Assembly: GCA_947628585.1 (NCBI GenBank)
Contig: CANRAL010000008.1
Location: 1 to 40,652 of the forward strand
DNA length: 40,652 nt
Direction of reading: 5' to 3'
From: an uncultured Bacilli bacterium
Lineage (GTDB): Bacteria; Bacillota_I; Bacilli_A; RF39; UBA660
Every line of letters starts with the position of its first letter. The stretch's first letter is position 1. Of this stretch, positions 27,126 to 36,018 are shown piece by piece. A program made the translations under genes and the position numbers. Below the pieces are notes generated by a model that ran no database searches, was not told the origin of the DNA, and saw only the letters and a list, made by a program, of their open reading frames with translations.

Positions 27126-29396
27126 ATGGGATTATTCATGGAAAAAGATCAAGAAAAGAATTATAAAAATTTATTTAAATTAATTAAGAGTAGAAGTCTT
27201 GATATTCAAATAAGTACATTTTTAATTAATTATCTTAAAGATATTCAAACTAAAAATCGAAATAATGATTTTATTGAATATGATTTTTTAGAAAAAGTAA
27301 TATTAGAAATAATTCTTTTAGATTATGAAAATTATGATGAATTTGAAACTATCTTTCATAATTTAATTACGAAAGTTAAATTCTTCTTACCAGAAGGTCA
27401 AAATACGGAAAATTATGATGGTATAAAAAATATGATAATTAATCATTTAATTAAAAAACAATTATTATTAGAAAATAGTCAAAATACGGAAAAATTGTAT
27501 TCAATATTTGCAACTAATAGAGATGTTGCCGAAATATTAATGCTAATTTATGGTAATAATAAGATATATCAACATTATACTGAAGTGGTTAATTTTATTG
27601 TTGATGTTGCGCCATATTGTTATACAAATGAAATATTAAAAGCTGAAGTTATCGCATTTTTGTCAGGTTTTGATAGTTTAATAGATTATGATAGAGCCAA
27701 TATTGCCGATTATTGCAACATGCGAATAATGGAAGCGAAAAAAAGAGTAGGAATATACCAATTAGATGAAAAAGATTTAGCTAGAGTTGCCGATACAGCA
27801 CGTAAAGCCCAAAATCTTCTTGCGAGAATTGATAATTTATTAACAAGAACTAATAATTTAAAAAATGATGTTAACGATATTGGTTTTAAAGCTAAAAAAA
27901 ATATTTTAGAAGAAAAAGAAAATATTATTAAGGAAATAACGGAATTAAAAGATACTTTAAAAGCTGATATTATAAGTGAATTACAAGAAAATTTAAAATT
28001 AATTCAACAAGATTTACAAACTAAAAGTGATGCTATATTCACGGAAATATTAAATCGATATCAAAAAAGAATTGATGAACTAAAACTTTTTGCGGATGCT
28101 TTATCAGCCAATACATCGCGTTCTTTAACTAAAATAAGAGATGAGTCTGAGGCAAGCATTAGTAAATTAAAAGATTATGTTTTAAATCAAGATGCCTTTA
28201 AAGAATTACTAAAGGATGCGAAAGAAGATGAAGATTTTAAATTAGGTATCATTGCTTTAAGAGAAATGATAGCGGAATATCAAAAAGCTGGAATACCGAT
28301 GATTCCAACCGGAGGAGTTGTTATTCCTGATATTAATAAAGTAGTAGTTCCGGATATTAATGTTGTTATTCCCCAAGGAAAAATATCACGAACTATTTTA
28401 GAAGCTTTTGATGAAAGTATTCCGTTTAGTAAAAGAATTGAAAAAATCTTAAAAGAAAAAGAGCAAAGAGAAAAAAATGGGGAATTATTTCACGAAATGA
28501 CGATGAAGGTTGTTGTGGATTTAATGGAAGGAGATTTTCCTTATTTATGGGGTCCTTCAGGATGTGGAAAGTCTTATGCGATAAGCCAAATAGCATCTTT
28601 ACTAGGGATTAACATCGCAGACAATGGGAAGATAACTGATAAATATAGTATTATGGCTTATAATGATCCAAATGGTAATTTCCGAGCTACGCAGTCTTTT
28701 ATTGCTCTTGCGTATGGTCAATTATTATCATTAGAAGAATTTGATAATGGTAATACTGATACTCAAGTAGTTATTAATGGTCTTTATTCGGCTCTTTTAG
28801 ATGTTATTGAAAAACCAAATATACCGCGCTTTGTTACTTTCGCCGAAAATACACCAGTTCGCGTAAATCCTAATTTTAGATTAATTGCGACTGGTAATAC
28901 ATCTGGTCTTGGAGAAACTGGAGAATATTCAGCTCGGGGAAAATCAGATGAATCCGTTTTAGAAAGATTAACGCCCGTGAAATACAATTATGATAACCGA
29001 ATTGAAAAAGGAATATTTGGTAGTAATACGGGTTGGTATGAATTCTTTACTAAATTTCGCTTAGCTTGCGATGCTTGGGCCATTTCGCGTGGTTTAGAAA
29101 CTGCTCAAGGTATTGGAACAACTAGAGATGCAGCATCTATCGTTAGATATATAAATCATAATAGTAAAAGCATAGATCAAATAATGGAAGAAAAATTTAT
29201 TCAAATTAAAGATGAAGTTTATCTTCAATTCTTAGAACACCAATTTAGTGAATATTATAATTTTGATAATATTTCAGTAGATGATTATATAGGTGTTCCA
29301 AACTTACTTAAAGATGCTAGTGGAGAATTATTGGCTAAAAAATTTATTCAAGATTGTAAGCGTCATCGAGCTTTAGAAAGAAAAGAAGGTCGATAA
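27126..29396 (+). CDS. MoxR/CobS-like AAA+ ATPase with a long N-terminal coiled-coil region
   Basis: FPYLWGPSGCGKSYAISQIASLLG Walker A; QLLSLEEFDNGNTDTQVVINGLYSALL Walker B-like; NFRLIATGNTSGLGETGEYSARGKSDESVLERL sensor region. Confidence 0.88.
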   Translation: MGLFMEKDQEKNYKNLFKLIKSRSLDIQISTFLINYLKDIQTKNRNNDFIEYDFLEKVILEIILLDYENYDEFETIFHNLITKVKFFLPEGQNTENYDGIKNMIINHLIKKQLLLENSQNTEKLYSIFATNRDVAEILMLIYGNNKIYQHYTEVVNFIVDVAPYCYTNEILKAEVIAFLSGFDSLIDYDRANIADYCNMRIMEAKKRVGIYQLDEKDLARVADTARKAQNLLARIDNLLTRTNNLKNDVNDIGFKAKKNILEEKENIIKEITELKDTLKADIISELQENLKLIQQDLQTKSDAIFTEILNRYQKRIDELKLFADALSANTSRSLTKIRDESEASISKLKDYVLNQDAFKELLKDAKEDEDFKLGIIALREMIAEYQKAGIPMIPTGGVVIPDINKVVVPDINVVIPQGKISRTILEAFDESIPFSKRIEKILKEKEQREKNGELFHEMTMKVVVDLMEGDFPYLWGPSGCGKSYAISQIASLLGINIADNGKITDKYSIMAYNDPNGNFRATQSFIALAYGQLLSLEEFDNGNTDTQVVINGLYSALLDVIEKPNIPRFVTFAENTPVRVNPNFRLIATGNTSGLGETGEYSARGKSDESVLERLTPVKYNYDNRIEKGIFGSNTGWYEFFTKFRLACDAWAISRGLETAQGIGTTRDAASIVRYINHNSKSIDQIMEEKFIQIKDEVYLQFLEHQFSEYYNFDNISVDDYIGVPNLLKDASGELLAKKFIQDCKRHRALERKEGR

Positions 29397-30343
29397 TGGC
29401 AACTAATAATGTTGAAAGATTTCCTTATAATATTTTTCCTCCGGAAAAAAAAGATGAAGGTACTATCTATACAGCAAGATTTAGTTCTTTAGTAGATTTA
29501 TATAATTATTTAAAAAGTGAACCTGATATTAATAAAGCAATTTTTTACGAAGAGCGTAGCATTACTAGAGATTTTGAGTTCGCCGGTAAACCTTATGATG
29601 AAGCTGTTGAAGATTTACTAAAAGATTATGACCCAGAATATCAAGAATTTCTTGAATTACAAAAAGGCATTGATAGCGCTCATCTAAGGAATACTCATGC
29701 ATATAAAACTGTTAAAACTGTCGCCGGAGGACATTTAAATATTCCTGATTATTGCGCGGGAGCTCCTTTATGTTATGAAACAGAAGAAAAAATTAAGATT
29801 CCCAAATTTATTCGTTGTCATGCAACTTTATCATATTTTTATGATACATCTAAGAATCAAATTTTTAATCGAACAGTTATCATTACCAATGTTTTAAAAG
29901 CCTTGGAGAAGGCCGGTTATAATTTAGAATTAAATACTTTTGCCTTATCGGAAAAATATGGGGAATATAGTTATATTGTTGTAAATATTAAAAAATACGG
30001 AAAATTTTTAGATATAGGGTCATTATATAAAGTATTTGGTCGCAGAGAATTTCTTAGAAGAATATTATTTAGAGTACGAGAAACCCAAGATTTTACGAAA
30101 GGAGCATGGAGTAACAGTTATGGTTCTTCCTGTGATAAGGCCACTTGCCAAAGAATATTAAGTTTAGGTAAAAATGATATCTTTTTTAGCACTCCTATCG
30201 AAATGGGAATATTGGGGGATTCTTTAGAAGAAGACTTTAAGAATGCTTTAAAATTTTTAAAAATTGAAAATCTCGTGAATACCCAAACATTATCCGAAGA
30301 ATTTAATAAAAGTTTAGTCAGAATTAAAGGTAATAACAACTAA
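29396..30343 (+). CDS. Putative vWA-like partner protein (degenerate MIDAS)
   Basis: Stop/start overlap with the AAA+ gene; ATLSYFYDTSKNQIFNRTVIITNVLKALEKAGYNLELNTFAL resembles a vWA-like/Rossmann beta-alpha-beta segment without a clear DxSxS. Confidence 0.55.
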   Translation: MATNNVERFPYNIFPPEKKDEGTIYTARFSSLVDLYNYLKSEPDINKAIFYEERSITRDFEFAGKPYDEAVEDLLKDYDPEYQEFLELQKGIDSAHLRNTHAYKTVKTVAGGHLNIPDYCAGAPLCYETEEKIKIPKFIRCHATLSYFYDTSKNQIFNRTVIITNVLKALEKAGYNLELNTFALSEKYGEYSYIVVNIKKYGKFLDIGSLYKVFGRREFLRRILFRVRETQDFTKGAWSNSYGSSCDKATCQRILSLGKNDIFFSTPIEMGILGDSLEEDFKNALKFLKIENLVNTQTLSEEFNKSLVRIKGNNN

Positions 30344-30359
30344 GTTATTATCTTTTTTT
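30329..30359 (+). terminator. Rho-independent terminator of the AAA+ operon
   Basis: GGTAATAAC (30329-30337) / GTTATTATC (30344-30352) then TTTTTTT. Confidence 0.8.
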
Positions 30360-30362
30360 AAT

Positions 30363-30417
30363 TTTCATTTAGCTGAAAAAAATATTAAAATAAAAAAGTT
30401 ATTTCATTTAACTGAAA
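30363..30417 (+). repeat. Two near-identical palindromic 16-mers upstream of ATPase copy B
   Basis: TTTCATTTAGCTGAAA (30363-30378) and TTTCATTTAACTGAAA (30402-30417), 39 bp apart start to start. Confidence 0.85.
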
Positions 30418-30421
30418 AAAC

Positions 30422-30450
30422 TTTACAAATTAAATGATTTATAATATAAT
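30422..30450 (+). promoter_or_regulatory. Sigma-A-like promoter for ATPase copy B
   Basis: TTTACA (30422-30427), 17-bp spacer, TATAAT (30445-30450). Confidence 0.8.
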
Positions 30451-30458
30451 TATTCTAG

Positions 30459-31664
30459 GTGAAAAAAATGATAGCAAGGGAAGAGTATTTAAATTATTTG
30501 ATAAAATTGAAAGATAAAAAAATAATAAAGATTATCACGGGAATAAGACGTTGTGGTAAATCAACTCTTTTAGCTTTATATCGTGAATTTTTAAAACAAA
30601 ATAAAGTAAGTGAAAAACAAATAATAAGCATGAATTTTGAAAAACCTCAAGATAATATTTATACCAATTGGCGTGATTTATATAATGCTATTGAAAAGAA
30701 ATTATTAAAATCAAAAATGAATTATATATTTTTAGATGAAGTTCAAATAATTCCGGAATTTGAAAAAATGGTTAATGGTTTATTTACTTTAGATAATGTT
30801 GATATATACATAACTGGTTCTAATTCATATATGCTTTCTGGAGAACTTGCAACTTTTTTAACAGGTAGATACATGCAAATTCATATGCTACCTTTATCAT
30901 TTAAAGAATTTTACAAAAACTGGGGAATAAAAGAAAAATTAGATGCTTATAACTATTATATTGAAAATGGTAGTTTTCCTTATTTAATAAATTTGGATAA
31001 TGATCCAGATTTAATTCGTAATTATTTAGATGGGATATATAATACTGTTTTAATGAAAGATGTCATTATACGTAATAAAATAAAAGATGTAATGATATTA
31101 GAAAGTGTTGTTAAATTTCTTTTTGCGAATATTGGAAATTTAATTTCTACTAAAAAAATAAGTGATACATTAAATTCTCATAATCGTAAAAATTCTGTTA
31201 ATACTATTGAAAATTATTTATCTTGGTTAAAGGATAGTTATATAATTTATAATGTTAGTAGATATGATATTAAAGGAAAAGAATATTTAAAAACTGGCGA
31301 TAAATATTATGTATGCGATTTGGGTTTAAGAAAATATCTTATAGGGGAAGTTACAGATTTAGGAAGTATTTTGGAAAATGTTATATTTTTAGAATTAAAA
31401 AGAAGAGGTTATGATATTCATATAGGTAAGTATGAAAATCAGGAAATTGATTTTGTAGTAAAAAAGGATGATGGTTTAAAGTATATTCAAGTAGCCTTAA
31501 GTGTTAGAGATAATGAAACTTTAAATAGAGAAATTTCTCCTCTTAAAAGCATAAAAGATAATTATCCTAAATATGTAATAACTTTAGATAATGATAATGC
31601 AACATATGAAGGTATAAAAGAAATTAATGCTTTAGATTTTTTATTAGGGAATATTGATATATAG
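30459..31664 (+). CDS. AAA-family ATPase with C-terminal DUF4143-type domain, copy B
   Basis: IIKIITGIRRCGKSTLLALYREFL; YIFLDEVQIIPEFEKMVNGLF; YITGSNSYMLSGELATFLTGRYMQIHMLPLSFKEF. ATG at 30468 is an equally plausible start. Confidence 0.92.
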   Translation: MKKMIAREEYLNYLIKLKDKKIIKIITGIRRCGKSTLLALYREFLKQNKVSEKQIISMNFEKPQDNIYTNWRDLYNAIEKKLLKSKMNYIFLDEVQIIPEFEKMVNGLFTLDNVDIYITGSNSYMLSGELATFLTGRYMQIHMLPLSFKEFYKNWGIKEKLDAYNYYIENGSFPYLINLDNDPDLIRNYLDGIYNTVLMKDVIIRNKIKDVMILESVVKFLFANIGNLISTKKISDTLNSHNRKNSVNTIENYLSWLKDSYIIYNVSRYDIKGKEYLKTGDKYYVCDLGLRKYLIGEVTDLGSILENVIFLELKRRGYDIHIGKYENQEIDFVVKKDDGLKYIQVALSVRDNETLNREISPLKSIKDNYPKYVITLDNDNATYEGIKEINALDFLLGNIDI

Positions 31665-31666
31665 TA

Positions 31667-31695
31667 TTGTTAAAATTAAATAAATATGTTAAGAT
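31667..31695 (+). promoter_or_regulatory. Possible promoter for the paralog pair
   Basis: TTGTTA, 17-bp spacer, TAAGAT. Confidence 0.5.
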
Positions 31696-31705
31696 AATAC
31701 TCACT

Positions 31706-32444
31706 AAAAAAGGGTTTTGGTTATGAATTTATTTGATTTATTTAAAAAACAAAAAACTAGATTTATAACTAAAGAACTAATAAGCTTAAGTTCTTTAGCA
31801 AATGTACCTACTATTGATTATTTTAAAGATAATAATCAAGTTTTAGAATTGATAAATTTAAGAAAAAAAGAATATTTAGAAATCTTAATTAAAGAAAAAG
31901 TATTAACGAGTAAAGATTTAAAAGCAAACGAATTACATAATAAATTAAATAGGATTCATAATTTAATCGAACAAAATACTTTGGGTGATGAATTATTTGA
32001 AAAAGTAATATTTAATGAAGAAGATAAAGTAAAAGCTTTAGTAAAATTACGAAAATTTGCCCTATATAAAGAACAAATAATTGAACTAGAAGAAGAAATA
32101 GTAAGTAGAATAATAGCTTTAAAAGAAATATTAAAGAAAACATTTTTAAATAGACAAAAAAGAATAAGTATTATAAATGAGATTAATAATTTAACCAATA
32201 TTTTTGTAATCTTAATGAATCAAAAAGAAACGTTAAGATTATGTTTAAACAATTATGGATTAAAATGTTTTGATATAACAAAAGAAAAAGATAAAGAAAA
32301 AGAAGAAAAATTAATAAGGGAAAGAAAAGAAGAACTAAATGTCTATCAAAAACAAGCTTTTGGTAAAATAGTTTATGAACTAAACGATTTAAATGATATG
32401 GCTAAAGTTGAAGTTGCACTAGAAGAATATGTTTATAATTATAA
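31706..32444 (+). repeat. Long direct duplication, copy 1 (leader plus N-terminal coding region)
   Basis: Nearly identical to 33893-34631 (offset 2187); roughly 20 substitutions seen by eye. Confidence 0.93.
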
Positions 32445-33882
32445 TTGGAAAGATGGTTCCTTAAGAGAAAAAATAATCAATTTTTGTAATTATCTAGAAA
32501 ATCATTTTAAATATATAAACTATCCATGGACGGAGACTATTAAATTTGATACGACTGAGATATTCACAGAAATTTTAAAAATAGAAAATATATGTAAGAT
32601 TTTTTCTGAATTTGGTAAAAATGCTGTTGATAATGAAGATTTAAAAAAAGTGTATCAGAAAAAATTTAGATTTTTTACCATTCCTATGGCAAAAGGAAAT
32701 ATAATAGAACCATTTATAAATGAAAAAACCCCTAAAATAGAAATAGAAACTTATGAAGAAATAATATATGCTTTAATAAATGATATAAACAATAATAAAG
32801 AAAATGGGTTATCTAGTATCCAAATGGAATTTAAAAATTATACTTTTATGGTTTTAAGATTGCTAAAAAAAGAACTTCAAACCAAGGGAAAATATGAGGC
32901 TATAGAAATATTAAAGAATAAGTATAAATTAAATTTATTATTGGCTTTTTCTTATCCTATAGAGATATCTATAATAAAGAAAATATATAAAAAAATATAT
33001 GTTAAAAAATCTGACTATCCTGAAGTTAATTTTTATGAACCGGAATTTTGTTGGAATGAAGATTTGCCTTTAGAAACCATTAATGAATTAAAGCTAGTGC
33101 AAAATCAAAAGAAGGATATAGGCTTATATTTATTCTTAAAAAATTATTATCATACCAATGGGAATTATTATTTACCAAATGGTTTAGAAAAAGTTAATCA
33201 TTTAATGGGTATCTACGATGGTGGTAGGATTTCTCCAAAGCAAATGAAAGAAATATTAAAATTTGTCGAAACTATTCGTCAAAAAATGAATGGCAAATTT
33301 GTAATTTTTCCCAAGTCTTTAAAAGAAGTATGGGGAGATCTAATAGGTAATACAGTAATAAAAAAATTAATCTTAAATGAAGGTCTAGAATATTTCAATT
33401 TTAATTTTTCTCCAACGGCAAATGTTTTTAAAATGGTAATACCGGCAACAGTAAAACCATCAATGTTTAGTTATCATGAACAAAATGAAAGTAAATTAGA
33501 AACAATTTCTTTTCTTGATTATGAAAAATCTTGTTTTTATAAAAATACTGAATATTTAAGAAGTATATTAGGGCCTTATATAAAAATAACCACATGTGAA
33601 ATAGATGATGATGGTGAAGTAGAATATCAAAGAATTTGTGAATTAACTATAGATAATATAATTATTAGTTTTGGCAATAGTAAATTTCCTTATCAGATAA
33701 GATTATGCAAAGAAGAATGCCGAATAAGCCTAAGTGAATATTCTACAATTGTAGAAGGTAAGTATGAATTAATAAAATATATAAATTATTTAATAATAGG
33801 AAAAATAACTGAATATGAAGAAGAGTCAAAAAACAAGGATGTTGAATTTATACGTTCTTTTGTTAAAAGATTACATAAGTAA
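31723..33882 (+). CDS. Large protein of unknown function, tandem paralog 1 (helical N-terminus, LRR_5/BspA-like C-terminal segments)
   Basis: MNLFDLFKKQKTRFITKELISL...; C-terminal VIKKLILNEGLEYFNFNF...FKMVIPATVKP resembles BspA-type leucine-rich repeats. Confidence 0.7.
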   Translation: MNLFDLFKKQKTRFITKELISLSSLANVPTIDYFKDNNQVLELINLRKKEYLEILIKEKVLTSKDLKANELHNKLNRIHNLIEQNTLGDELFEKVIFNEEDKVKALVKLRKFALYKEQIIELEEEIVSRIIALKEILKKTFLNRQKRISIINEINNLTNIFVILMNQKETLRLCLNNYGLKCFDITKEKDKEKEEKLIRERKEELNVYQKQAFGKIVYELNDLNDMAKVEVALEEYVYNYNWKDGSLREKIINFCNYLENHFKYINYPWTETIKFDTTEIFTEILKIENICKIFSEFGKNAVDNEDLKKVYQKKFRFFTIPMAKGNIIEPFINEKTPKIEIETYEEIIYALINDINNNKENGLSSIQMEFKNYTFMVLRLLKKELQTKGKYEAIEILKNKYKLNLLLAFSYPIEISIIKKIYKKIYVKKSDYPEVNFYEPEFCWNEDLPLETINELKLVQNQKKDIGLYLFLKNYYHTNGNYYLPNGLEKVNHLMGIYDGGRISPKQMKEILKFVETIRQKMNGKFVIFPKSLKEVWGDLIGNTVIKKLILNEGLEYFNFNFSPTANVFKMVIPATVKPSMFSYHEQNESKLETISFLDYEKSCFYKNTEYLRSILGPYIKITTCEIDDDGEVEYQRICELTIDNIIISFGNSKFPYQIRLCKEECRISLSEYSTIVEGKYELIKYINYLIIGKITEYEEESKNKDVEFIRSFVKRLHK

Positions 33883-33892
33883 ATAAATACTA

Positions 33893-34631
33893 CAAAAAGG
33901 GTTTTGATTATGAATTTATTTGATTTATTTAAAAGGCAAAAAACTAGATTTATAACTAAAGAACTAATAAGCTTAAGTTCTTTAGCAAATGTACCTACTA
34001 TTGATTATTTTAAAGATAATAATCAAGTTTTAGAATTGATAAATTTAAGAAAAAAAGAATATTTAGAAATCTTAATTAAAGAAAAAGTATTAACGAGTAA
34101 AGATTTAAAAGCAAACGAATTACATAATAAATTAAATAGGATTCATAATTTAATCGAACAAAATACTTTGGGTGATGAATTATTTGAAAAAGTAATATTT
34201 AATGAAGAAGATAAAGTAAAAGCTTTAGTAAAATTACGAAAATTTGCCCTATATAAAGAACAAATAATTGAATTAGAAGAAGAGATAATAAGTAGAGTAA
34301 TAGCTTTAAAAGAAATATTAAAGAAAACATTTTTAAATAGACAAAAGAGAATAAGTATTATAAATGAGATTAATAATTTAACCAATATTTTTGTAATCTT
34401 AATGAATCAAAAAGAAACATTAAGATTATGTTTAAATAATTATGGATTAAAATGTTTTGATATAACAAAAGAAAAAGACAAAGAAAAAGAAGAAAAATTA
34501 ATAAGGAAAAGAAAAGAAGAACTAAATGTCTATCAAATACAAGCTTTTGGTAAAATAGTTTATGAACTAAATGATTTAAATGATATGGCCAAAGTAGAAG
34601 TTGCCCTAGAAGAATATGTCTATAATTATAA
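33893..34631 (+). repeat. Long direct duplication, copy 2
   Basis: See 31706-32444; identity falls abruptly after ...TATAATTATAA. Confidence 0.93.
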
Positions 34632-36018
34632 AGAATCAACAAAACTTTATATAGGTGATGCAATTAGGGTTCTTCAGGATTCTATAGAATTAGATTTAAG
34701 AAATAAAGAAACTAATTTTAAAATATATGCGAAGATTTTAGAACTAAAAAATAAATGTAAAATCTTTTATGAATTTGGCCAAAAAATTATTGATATGGAA
34801 GATTTCAAAAAACTATATCGTTTAAAATTTAAATATTTTACAACTTGGCGATATGAAAATTGGATTCCTGAATTAATTGATGTTTTTATAAATTATGAAA
34901 CACCTGAATTAGAAATTAATACTTATAAAGAAATGATTTATGAAATAATAAAAAAAATAAATAGCTTAGATTATTTAATCGACATTCAAATAACATTTAA
35001 TATAGATAATATTACAACAATTAATTTGTTAAGAATAATCAAAAAGGAATTACAAACAAATGGTAAATATGATCCTATAAAAATATTAATGGATAAATAT
35101 AAACTAAATATATTATTGGCCTTTGCGGATTCCATTAATACCAAAGCCTTAAAAGAAATATACCGAAATATTTATGTATTAAAAAGTAGTTATCCTGAAG
35201 TTAATTTTTATGAACCGGAATTTAGTTGGGATGATTATTTACCATTAGAAACTATTAATGAATTAAAGTTAATACAAAATCAAAAGAAAGATATCGGCTT
35301 ATATTTATTTTTAAAAAAATATAGCAATGAATATCGAAGTGAAGTATATAGATACACTTTACCCGAGGGTTTAAGGATAATAGATAATATAGATAATATG
35401 CCTAATGATGTTAGAAATTTTATTAATGCATTACAAAAAAATATGAAAGGTAAAGATGTAATAATGCCTTCAACTTTAAAAAAACTTAAAGGTAATATTT
35501 TTGAATCTACCCCGATTCAAACATTAATATTAAATGATGAATTAGAATATTGTGATTTTGATTTTTTACCTTCTTCCTCTATTCAAGGTATTACGATACC
35601 AACAAAAGAGAGTTTACTTGAGTTTCATAATTACTTTCCATTTTTTCATTGTAAAAATTTAAAATCTATTGAATTTAAGAATTTTGATCAATGGGAATTT
35701 TATAATAATATTGAAAAACTAATTATGTTATTAGAGCCATTTATAACAGTAGATCATTTAGAAGAAGATACCAATGAATATGATAGTATAGAAAAACGTT
35801 ATAAAAAGATAAGAACTTATGAATTAGCCATTGATAAGATTTTCTTTACATTTAGTGAAGGGGAAATAGTTGTGATTAAAAGAAAAGATTGGCATTGGCA
35901 AGTCCAATACATGAGTACTTATTACGATATATCAGCTTTTGTGAAAAATATTAATAAAGAATTAACAGATGGTGTAAATTTAAATAATAATCAAAAAAGA
36001 AAACTAACTAAACATTAA
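33910..36018 (+). CDS. Large protein of unknown function, tandem paralog 2
   Basis: N-terminal ~240 aa almost identical to paralog 1; C-terminus divergent with short conserved islands (NFYEPEFSW, LPLETINELKL.QNQKKDIGLYLFLK). Confidence 0.7.
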   Translation: MNLFDLFKRQKTRFITKELISLSSLANVPTIDYFKDNNQVLELINLRKKEYLEILIKEKVLTSKDLKANELHNKLNRIHNLIEQNTLGDELFEKVIFNEEDKVKALVKLRKFALYKEQIIELEEEIISRVIALKEILKKTFLNRQKRISIINEINNLTNIFVILMNQKETLRLCLNNYGLKCFDITKEKDKEKEEKLIRKRKEELNVYQIQAFGKIVYELNDLNDMAKVEVALEEYVYNYKESTKLYIGDAIRVLQDSIELDLRNKETNFKIYAKILELKNKCKIFYEFGQKIIDMEDFKKLYRLKFKYFTTWRYENWIPELIDVFINYETPELEINTYKEMIYEIIKKINSLDYLIDIQITFNIDNITTINLLRIIKKELQTNGKYDPIKILMDKYKLNILLAFADSINTKALKEIYRNIYVLKSSYPEVNFYEPEFSWDDYLPLETINELKLIQNQKKDIGLYLFLKKYSNEYRSEVYRYTLPEGLRIIDNIDNMPNDVRNFINALQKNMKGKDVIMPSTLKKLKGNIFESTPIQTLILNDELEYCDFDFLPSSSIQGITIPTKESLLEFHNYFPFFHCKNLKSIEFKNFDQWEFYNNIEKLIMLLEPFITVDHLEEDTNEYDSIEKRYKKIRTYELAIDKIFFTFSEGEIVVIKRKDWHWQVQYMSTYYDISAFVKNINKELTDGVNLNNNQKRKLTKH

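Noticed and set aside
28784-34663. Antisense ORFs 28784..28987, 30118..30339, 31956..32198, 34143..34385, 34370..34663
   Set aside because: Embedded in longer, better-supported plus-strand genes. The similarity of 31956..32198 and 34143..34385 simply reflects the duplicated sense DNA.
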